DNA from: Tieghemostelium lacteum
Lineage: Eukaryota; Evosea; Eumycetozoa; Dictyosteliales; Raperosteliaceae
NCBI GenBank assembly: GCA_001606155.1
Contig: LODT01000020.1
Coordinates: 620,001 to 684,000 of the forward strand
Direction of reading: 5' to 3'
DNA: 64,000 nucleotides
The translations under genes were made by a program, and so were the position numbers. Shown piece by piece: positions 56,601-64,000 of the stretch. The first letter of the stretch is position 1. Every line of letters begins with the position of its first letter. A model generated the notes under the pieces. It ran no database searches. It was not told where the DNA came from and worked only from the letters and a program-made list of their open reading frames with translations.

Positions 56601-58056
56601 TCAACATGGTATTCTAAGAGCTAACCCAAAGAATCAGTTGACTAGAGTCAGACAAATACGTAGTAGTGATAAGAGAAGAGCTTTTGTATTGCCAAATCTA
56701 GATCCAAGAGTTCACTTTGCCCTCTTTGCTGTTAATATAACTTTGCCATGTATGAGAATATTCTCTCCAGATCAGCTCCTGGAAGACCTCCACAAATGTG
56801 GTGAAGAATTTTGTTCTGCAAAAATTGACATTTGTGTCAAAAAGAAAGAAATCTCTCTACCAAAGGTATTCTCACATTATGGAACTGATTTTGGTAAATC
56901 TCGTTCTGAAATGCTTAAATGGATATTCCAATTCCTCATTGCCAATAAAAGAACTGAATTACTAGAGCTACTAGAGAAACCATCATTCATTTGTCTCTAT
57001 CGTTCAGAGAGTTGGAATCCAATTACCTACAAGACCAAATTCCTCAATGACTTGGAAGAAAAGGAGATTGAAAAACAACAAACTGAAAAGAAAAAAGAGG
57101 AAAAGGAGAAATTGTTTAGAAGAAAATCACGTTCATTGACACATGGTAATAGAGCTTCTCCTCAGACTAAAAAGGATAGTTCAGCCATCACATTAATTCA
57201 TACACTGAAACAGACTGCCAATGAATCTACTAAAAAGATTTTGGCGACTCTAAATGAAATTATTAAAAATGTTTCAGAGTCTTTGGATATCAATCATATA
57301 AATGCACTATTGGATCTTTTAAGATCAACTTCTAAACAATTGTCATTTAACGACTGGAAAAAGGCTAGTACAATGGGTGGTGGTACTGGTACATTGGCTT
57401 CTGAAAAACCACAAGTTACCCCACTGAAACCACAAAACCAATTATTTTCAAATATGCAAATATACTGTCTGTCTCCAACCCTGTTGACTACTTTTGCTCC
57501 ACCTCTACAAGACCTGTATGCACTGAGTTTGCGTATCGAAAAAGAAATGAACAAGTTTATGGATTTTATGGATATCGCATCATTTGCTCAAAACAATGAT
57601 ATAGCTGAACTTTTATTGGATATCTCCAATGAAGTTAAGGGGCAATACACTGCAATGAAAGCAGAGTATAAGGAAGATGTAAACCAAAGTATAAAAGATA
57701 CCCTGGCACTTACAATCAGTTATTTCACAGTCAATATCACTACCAAATCACAAACTCCCCAACCAACAGTTTCTGAAGAGTCACTAATGAATAGTATTCT
57801 CAAGGAATTGGGTTTCGATGACCAATCTATTAGTTCAAAGAAAATCAATTCTCTCCAGATATCACAAAAGATTCAAATATTAGGTAAAGAAATCAATTCA
57901 TGTCAGAAAATGTCAGCTCTAAATGTATCACTCCAAAAGATTAAAAAGATTGGTAAACTATTATCTCTGTTTGAAGAGCAAACTATTGGTAGATTTTCAC
58001 CAAGAACTGTTGTACCTACTACAACTACCACTACAACAACTACTACTTCAAACTAA
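53618..58056 (+). CDS. RasGAP-domain protein (C2GAP-like?)
   Basis: Predicted exons 53618-56140 and 56209-58056, intron 56141-56208 (GTAAGT...TTTTATAG, phase 0); 1456 residues. The N-terminus (LLFVKLTNVKCTKLLNGYDG) is beta-rich and C2-like, then a very long Thr/Ser/Pro/Gln-rich disordered region. The RasGAP domain is at about 420-720: NKLGLVHAICD, FLLQAFMKKEV, the arginine-finger motif TLFRSNSVAMK (Arg about 498), and the second signature FIFLRLICPACVSPENAGI. It should speed GTP hydrolysis by Ras, and RasC in this window is one possible target. The second exon (616 codons) has long helical stretches with a Lys/Glu-rich coil near KEEKEKLFRRKSRS and no domain I can name. Dictyostelium C2GAP proteins share the C2-RasGAP idea; assignment to that group is tentative. 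Confidence 0.88.
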
Positions 58057-58595
58057 CAGAACCCCAATATTTATAATATATATTTTTTTTACCCAATTAA
58101 TCAAAATTTTGTAATAATAAAAATAATTTAAAATCTTAGAAAAGTACATATATTTCTATACTTTGGAATAAATTTCTAATAAATTTATTTCATTTTTTGT
58201 ATTTTTTTTAAATTCATTAATAGAAATAAAATTAACAATTATCTATAACACAAATTACAATATCTTTAAATGGTTTACAATAAATAAAAAAATAAAAACT
58301 AACTTGTCATATTGGGATAGTGTTTACCTAACCTAAAAATCAAATACTAATTTCAACTACACTTAAACAAATAATCAATCGGAAGAGATCATAGGATTTC
58401 CCAGAGTGCACAATATAGAAATTCATGACAGAACTGAACTTAAATGGAATTAGACTTTTTTTCAACACATAAATACAAGCAGATATAGAGATAAATTCGG
58501 ACAATAAAGAGTAGAGGTAGAAAAGTTCCATAGAAGATCACATACACACACTTAGATAGATCAGGAATCATTATTAAACATCATATCACATTAAC
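58057..58595. other. Convergent spacer and likely 3' UTR
   Basis: 539 bp between two converging genes. The right half (58360-58595) is less AT-rich and probably the 3' UTR of the small minus-strand gene; a 63-codon minus-strand ORF there (58340-58531) lacks protein-like features. No RNA gene recognised. Confidence 0.5.
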
Positions 58596-58888
58596 TTAGT
58601 ATCCAGAAAAACAGTGTCCCCCAGCAGAATTGGCCAAAGAGTAATCATCACGGTCCTTCACTTGGTAGTAACATGATACAACACAATATCCTAATAGTGG
58701 ACTACTTTTTACTAGTTCAGGTTCATTCATTCTTAACATAACATTATTTTTATTAATCAAATTAATTTTAGCAGAGTTCAGTGAGCTTAAAACATCTAAA
58801 CATGTTAGAGAGTTTTAGTTTTGGTAAGTTATATGTCTTTAATAAAACAAATAATTTACTATATTAAATATTTACTTAAAATTGACAT
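58596..58888 (-). CDS. Small 70-residue protein, unknown
   Basis: Too short and split for simple ORF finding. Predicted exons (minus): 58876-58888 and 58596-58795, intron 58796-58875 (GTAAAT...GTTTAG). The product starts MSILNVLSSLNSAKINL, continues NEPELVKSSPLLGYCVVSCYYQVKDRDD and ends YSLANSAGGHCFSGY. No signal peptide; one Cys-rich hydrophobic segment (LLGYCVVSCYY). Codon usage, the clean frame and the higher GC than its flanks support it as coding. A four-codon first exon followed by a main exon is typical of small dictyostelid gene families, and I suspect it belongs to one, but cannot name it. It shares a 272 bp promoter with the RhoGAP gene. Confidence 0.62.
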
Positions 58889-59160
58889 TTTTAATAAAAG
58901 GAACAGAACAGATAGAATTTGATAGAAATAAAAAAATAAAAATAAAAAAATTATTTTTTGTTAAAATATTGATTCTATTCATTCTAGAAAAGATATTTGT
59001 AAAAGAATTATATGTAACTTATATAGACATGATCCAATAAATTATAAAAAGATATCTGTAAGATTATATTTAAATAAATTAGAAATTTTACAGTACTTTT
59101 TTATTTTTTTTAATTTTTTGGTATTAATTTAAACCCTCACCCATTAGATATATCTAGAAA

Positions 59161-60455
59161 ATGAGTAAATCACCAAATGATGAAAATTTATATAGAAAAA
59201 CTAGTGATAATATGTCAAAGTATGTTTGAATTTATTTAAAATATTCAAGAAGTAGTTAATTAATATTGCAAACCTATCAATAAAATTTAATAAAAATAAT
59301 ATAACAGAGGATCTAATGGATTATTCGGAAAACTTAAAAATTTAACAGCTGTAAATACTGACAGTAACAATAGTAATAATAATAATAATAATAGTGAATC
59401 AGTTGAAAATAACGAACAACAAATTGATGAAAAAGATCCAGAAGAGACATTTTTAAATTCTAAACCAAAAACTATAATTGATGGTGCTGCAAAAGGTATC
59501 ATATCACTAGGTTCAGGTTTTGTAAATGGTGCAACAGGTATTATTTCAAAACCAATTGAAGGTGTTAGAAAAGATGGTTTTACAGGTTTCTTTAAAGGTG
59601 TAGCTAAAGGTCTATCTGGGGTTGTTATTCTACCAGTTGTAGGAGTTATGGAATTTGTTTCCTATTCCTTTCAAGGTATTGTAAATACGCCTTTAACAAT
59701 TATAGATGCAATGAAAAATCAACCAAAGGAAATGGAACTAAAACCAATTGTCATTGAGAGTAAACCTGTTTTCTTTGGTTGCCCTCTAAAAGATTCACTT
59801 TTAGCAGCCAAGGAACTAAAAGTACCACATATTATTAGTATATGTATAGAGTATATTCTCACTAAAAAGCATGAAACTGGTATATTTAGAATTAATGGAT
59901 CTGTTGCATTGATAACTGAGATTCAAAAAAGATTTGAGTCTGCTGAGATTCATTCCATAGAGGATCTTTCAACTGAATATACATATGAAATTTGTGGTGT
60001 TTTTAAAGCCTATTTTAGATACCTGCCAGAGTCTTTGATCAGTCAAGACAAAGTTTCTCAATTATTAAATATTCAAAAATCAAGTAACTCAATAGAAGAT
60101 AAAATCGAACCAATTCGAAAAATTATGCATTCTATTGACGATCCAAATTATACTGTACTATACAAATGCACAGAATTCCTATTCAATATCTCACAAAATT
60201 CAAAAGAAAACCTCATGACACCCTCTAATCTTGTATGTAAAAAATTCAATTGCAAAACTAAATTTACAATTAATTGCACTAACTAACCACCCATTTTTAA
60301 TTTTTATTTAGTCTATTATATTTGGAATTAGTTGGTTACGACCATCAGAAACTGATATTCAAGAGATAGCAAATGCTAACACCATTGTATTTATATTTAT
60401 ATCAAATTTTAAAAAGATATTTACAAAACCACCAAATTATAACATTATAGAATAA
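59161..60455 (+). CDS. RhoGAP with Vps13-C-like segment
   Basis: Predicted exons 59161-59219, 59308-60232, 60312-60455; introns 59220-59307 and 60233-60311; 375 residues. After an Asn-rich stretch, residues about 75-150 (GAAKGIISLGSGFVNGATG, KPIEGVRKDGFTGFFKGVAKGLSG) repeat the Gly-rich amphipathic pattern seen in the C-terminal region of Vps13 proteins. A RhoGAP domain follows (about 180-360): VPHIISICIEYI, the arginine finger GIFRINGSVALI, FKAYFRYLPESLI, and MTPSNL|SIIFGISWLRP, the last joined across the second intron. RhoGAPs switch off Rac/Rho; the Vps13-like part may target membranes or lipid droplets. The fusion resembles some Dictyostelium Gac proteins. The catalytic Arg and the downstream Asn-containing helix (PSNL) are present, so activity is likely. 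Confidence 0.86.
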
Positions 60456-60632
60456 TAAACTCTTAGGATTTAAAAAAAAGATATTTATTTGTCAATGGGA
60501 ACGAGATAAAATGGTTGCTTACACTAATTAGATACATTAACAGTTTTTTGAAATGCAATTTTAATTTTTTTTTTAATTTTAAAAATATCATCGCCATTAA
60601 AGAAATCTGTTGCAGATAAATAGAACAAAATA

Positions 60633-62484
60633 ATGAATATTTCTTTAAGATTAATTGTTCATGAAGCTAAAGATTTAAAAGCTGCTGATTTAAATGGTAT
60701 GTGATATTATAAATCATAGCAAAAAATCCTGTAAATTTACAATATTATTATTAGGTTCTAGTGATCCATATTGTAAAGTTAAAGTTGATGGTGGCACAAC
60801 TATAAAATCAGAAGTTGTTAAGGCTACTCTTGCTCCAGTTTGGAACTTCCCAGTAGATTGTGGGTCAGTTCATGATGGTTCTTTAATTCACTTTGAAGTT
60901 TTTGATTGGGATAGAATTGGTTCTCATAAATCATTGGGCTCTATTGAGATCAATGTTGCTACTCTAAAGGCGTTTGCAATGCAAGGTCAAAGTGATCAAT
61001 GGTTGAGATTAGATAAAGTAGGTTTCATTAGAGTTTCATTTGAGTTTACACCACCAATTGCCTTTACTCCAGATAAGGCTCAAATAGTTCCTGGAATCGG
61101 TGTAGTTGTTACCCCAAACATGCCTATTGGAACACTTCCACCACCAATCTACTATCCAAAAGCATATTTACCTACTTTTCCAACAAAAACATGTGCAGAG
61201 TTGGTTTTACCAGGTGAAACCTACCAGACTAAATACTTTGTAACTGGTGAGCCTGCTAATGGAACTTTGATCCTACACGTTTCAGAACCATTTATCATTG
61301 TCAGAAACTCCTATGTAACATTAAAAGGAAAAGTCATGTTCCGTGGTAAAAAGAATAAGGAATTGATTACAGACTATCGTAATCTTTTACATGGTCTACC
61401 AGAGGGTAAAGTTCGTTTGGAACGTGGTAAACATATTTTTCCATTCCAATTCTTTATTCCAAAATCATGTAACTCCTCAATTAACATTAATAACTATCAA
61501 GTTAAATATGGATTCCAATTCAGTGCTGATATTGTAAATCGACCTGATATTGAGATATTTAAAGCAATCAATGTAGTGAATATTGAAGATACAATCTACA
61601 AAATCACTCAATCTGCTATTGACAACAAAGCATCCAAGAGTCCAATAACTGGTGGAAATATTGAAATGATTGTAAGAGCACCTAAAAACTCTTATTACCC
61701 AGGTGAAGATATTGAACTTGAGGTTACCATTGCCAATAACAGTAAGAAGAGAATCAAGAAAATGGATTTCCACATTCTCCGAACCGATACTGAAGGTACT
61801 GATTTAACAACTCAACCTGTTATCAATTGTCTGTCATCACACAAACAATTCTATCCAAAGATTAATGCAAACTCTAAATTCACTCAAACTATGGTTGTTG
61901 AAACTAATAGCTCATTGGTACAATCCATCAGTCAAGCAAAAATCATGCAGATTAAATACTCTCTTAAATGCATTGTTGATATTCCAAATTGCGTTGACTT
62001 ATCTCTTCAATTTCCAATTAATATTGTTTTACCTGATCCAAAGAAAGAGTACCTTCCATCACCTTTAACTGAGGTATCACAAATACCAAGATACATTTAT
62101 GATTGGTCATCAAGACATTTTAACAGTTGGTTATTATTCCGTGTTAAATGCACAGAAGTTTTAGCTGACCCTGTATTCTATCAATATGCTCTATCAGGTG
62201 AGGAACTAATATCACTAGATAGAGCAACTCTTTCATTGGTACTCCAAGCTGCTGGTCCAAGAACCCAAGAGATTATCAATCTTTTGGAAAAGGAAATCTA
62301 TGAAATTCTAATGGTTAGAAACCTCCTTAAAGATCTCCAATTACCACATTTGATTGATATTTTTGAAGACAATTTCATCACCGCATCTGTCATTAGTAAA
62401 TTAGAGGTAAATGATCTTATAAGAATGAATATCCCAATAGGTGATATTAAAAGAATTTCTGAAGCAATTCATAAACTACAATAA
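60633..62484 (+). CDS. C2-arrestin-SAM protein (AdcB/AdcC type)
   Basis: Predicted exons 60633-60696 and 60755-62484, intron 60697-60754 (GTATGT...TTATTAG, phase 1); 597 residues. N-terminal C2 domain (1-125): LIVHEAKDLKAADLNGSSDPYCKV with calcium-ligand Asp residues, then FEVFDWDRIGSHKSLG. An arrestin fold spans about 155-470: LVLPGETYQTKYFVTGEP, VTLKGKVMFRGKK, GKHIFPFQFFIPKSC, and the C-arrestin stretch YYPGEDIELEVTIANNSKKRIKKM. A SAM domain closes the protein (about 535-597: LLKDLQLPHLIDIFEDNFITASV, in part, to RISEAIHKLQ). In Dictyostelium, AdcB and AdcC have this order and act with the chemoattractant receptor cAR1 in internalisation. Which of the two this is, I cannot tell. Confidence 0.92.
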
Positions 62485-62529
62485 ACTATCCCTGTTAAAA
62501 AATTTGTAATTTTATTAAAACAATACTAT

Positions 62530-64000
62530 TTAATATTTTGATAATTTAGAAACACTTAAAAATGGTACATTGGGTTTACCATTTTCATTGAGATCCAAAG
62601 CCAATTGTCTATCAACTTTTCTGAAATTAGCATCTGAATGGGTGAATGAAATTGGATTATTTTCGCTTCTGGAACCTTTAAGTTTAAATTGACACCAACG
62701 ATTTAGAACCTCAATATCAAGGGATTTGTTGGACCATTTAGCATGATCTAATAGCAAAGTGGCCATATAGGTTTCAGAGAGTAAATAGGCATATCTTCTG
62801 GCATTAGATTCAGCATATTCCATATCCATTTGTTCCATAACTTGTTTAGTAATTTCATTAATCAATTTTACTGAGTCTTGAATGATGGCAGATGAGAATT
62901 GGAATTGTTTTAAAGTGCTAACTGATTGTAATCTTTGGTTGATAATCTCAAGGAATGGTTTAAGAGAGTTATTTGTTTTAATAGATCTCCAAACATCCAT
63001 AGATAGAACATTTGTGGTTCCCTCCCAAATTGAAGTTACTTGTGTATCTCTTAATAATCTAGGCATGTCAGAGTCTTCCATATAACCAGTTCCACCCAAA
63101 CACTCAATACCCTCTGAAGAGACTTTAATACTCTGTTTGGCAGTGTATAGTTTAGATAATGGTGTCAGAATTCTCAATAGACTATCAGTAGATGAAGATG
63201 ATTTTCCAGCAATTTCAGATCTACCAAAGAGTAAAGTTACATCAACTAGAAATTGCAAACTAGCTCTGAATTCAAGTTCCATTTCAGCCAGTGTTGAAAG
63301 GTATAGGAGATTTTCTGATAGTTTACTTCCAAAAACCACACGTCTATGTGAGAAATCTCTAGCCAATGCTACACAACGTCTCATGGTGGAAACAGAGTGA
63401 ATTACATTATGTATTCTGGTAATGTTAAGAATACTGGCAATAACTGGAACACCTCTGCCTTTTGGCCCCAATCTCAAACCAGGGGTTCCCAAAAGTTCCA
63501 ATTCAGCAGTTGGTACAGCTTTGGTACCAAACTTATTCTTCATTTTGTGAATCTTAATCTTATTGAGATCTTGAGTTTGTGGATCTCTAATCTGGATATA
63601 GAATGCAGATAGACCTCTTGAACCCTCACCACATGGTTTACCATTACTATCACAATCTCTTGCTAAAATAATAGCAGTTTGAGAAGTAGTTGCACTTGTA
63701 AAATATTTATATCCTTCAATAGTTGACATATTTTTACCCAAAACCTCAGTGGCTGTTGTTTCTGAATTTGCTACATCAGATCCACCTGATTTCTCAGTCA
63801 TCCATTGACCAGAAGTCCAAAATTGTTTTGGATCACGACTAATAAAATGTTTATAAGGACCCTCTAATAGATCTTTACTACCATGTAATTCTAATAGTCT
63901 AGCACCACCATCAGTCATTGATAGTGGACAATCAAAAACTGCACTAGAACAGGCAAACAAGTAAATTTTTAAATATTGGTATAATCTAGAGTACTCTTGT
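62530..64000 (-). CDS. Acyl-CoA dehydrogenase (AidB-like), N-terminus cut
   Basis: FAD enzyme of the acyl-CoA dehydrogenase fold; continues beyond the right edge, 489 residues visible. The open frame extends upstream of the first listed Met through LYQYLKIYLFACSSAVFDCPLSMTDG to the window end. FAD-binding stretch QWMTEKSGGSDVANSET; middle domain GYKYFTSATTSQTAIILAR, GTKAVPTAELEL; C-terminal helical domain GIECLGGTGYMEDSDMPRLLRD and SIWEGTTNVLSMDV. The CPLSMTDG context, about 550-residue inferred size and SIWEGTTNV are closer to the AidB / isovaleryl-type long acyl-CoA dehydrogenases than to the short mitochondrial ones. No C-terminal peroxisomal signal (ends SKLSKY). Substrate unknown. Convergent with the arrestin gene, 45 bp apart. 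Confidence 0.9.
   Translation of the reverse strand, partial: QEYSRLYQYLKIYLFACSSAVFDCPLSMTDGGARLLELHGSKDLLEGPYKHFISRDPKQFWTSGQWMTEKSGGSDVANSETTATEVLGKNMSTIEGYKYFTSATTSQTAIILARDCDSNGKPCGEGSRGLSAFYIQIRDPQTQDLNKIKIHKMKNKFGTKAVPTAELELLGTPGLRLGPKGRGVPVIASILNITRIHNVIHSVSTMRRCVALARDFSHRRVVFGSKLSENLLYLSTLAEMELEFRASLQFLVDVTLLFGRSEIAGKSSSSTDSLLRILTPLSKLYTAKQSIKVSSEGIECLGGTGYMEDSDMPRLLRDTQVTSIWEGTTNVLSMDVWRSIKTNNSLKPFLEIINQRLQSVSTLKQFQFSSAIIQDSVKLINEITKQVMEQMDMEYAESNARRYAYLLSETYMATLLLDHAKWSNKSLDIEVLNRWCQFKLKGSRSENNPISFTHSDANFRKVDRQLALDLNENGKPNVPFLSVSKLSKY

Noticed and set aside
57294-57554. 86-codon minus-strand ORF within the RasGAP second exon
   Set aside because: Antisense shadow without homology.

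Overview
The window is eukaryotic nuclear DNA from a dictyostelid social amoeba. The evidence is: AT-rich spacers with long A/T runs; short AT-rich introns (about 50-140 bp, donors mostly GTAAGT or GTATGT); genes packed 50-650 bp apart on both strands; runs of Asn, Gln, Ser and Thr codons inside otherwise normal proteins; a RasC almost identical to Dictyostelium RasC; and amoeba-type architectures (C2-arrestin-SAM, ankyrin-VPS9, RhoGAP with a Vps13-like segment). Coding regions are less A/T-extreme than I would expect for D. discoideum, so another dictyostelid is likely; I cannot name the species.

Layout. 1-8960: a cytochrome P450 cut by the left edge, uracil phosphoribosyltransferase, a xylulokinase-type FGGY kinase, a guanylate-binding-protein-like GTPase with signal peptide and C-terminal anchor, and a class I cyclic-nucleotide phosphodiesterase. 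9025-24336: a divergent CCT-delta-like chaperonin, rasC, an unknown type I membrane protein, a TMEM209-family protein, an ankyrin-like protein whose frame breaks at an A10 run, an STK19 homologue, a USP3/44/49-type deubiquitinase and an acidic low-complexity protein. 24337-27760: a gene-free repeat island. 27761-34396: WDR91, the UAP56/Sub2 DECD-box helicase, an unknown protein and ARPC4. 34878-38522: three tandem copies of a four-pass membrane protein, the first a truncated pseudogene. 39140-48260: ankyrin-VPS9 protein, polytopic membrane protein, OGFOD2-type oxygenase, GH5 endoglycoceramidase-like secreted enzyme and DENR. 48261-50758: a second repeat island. 50759-64000: glycogen branching enzyme, a large RasGAP, a tiny conserved-looking protein, RhoGAP/Vps13-like protein, C2-arrestin-SAM protein and an acyl-CoA dehydrogenase cut by the right edge.

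There is no operon-like logic, but several genes belong to the small-GTPase, endosome and actin network used in chemotaxis and macropinocytosis: RasC, RasGAP, RhoGAP, a VPS9 exchange factor, WDR91, ARPC4, an arrestin and a cyclic-nucleotide phosphodiesterase. Convergent neighbours sit very close (8 bp for the ankyrin-like gene and STK19) and divergent pairs share 120-660 bp promoters.

The main puzzle is the two repeat islands. Both carry eroded LINE 3' ends, plus a compact ~110 bp element present three times. An 83 bp core of that element differs at one base between the two islands, although the LINE remnants there are much more diverged. I merged exons by reading splice sites by eye, so the exon boundaries are predictions. 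No tRNA, rRNA, CRISPR or LTR element was recognised.
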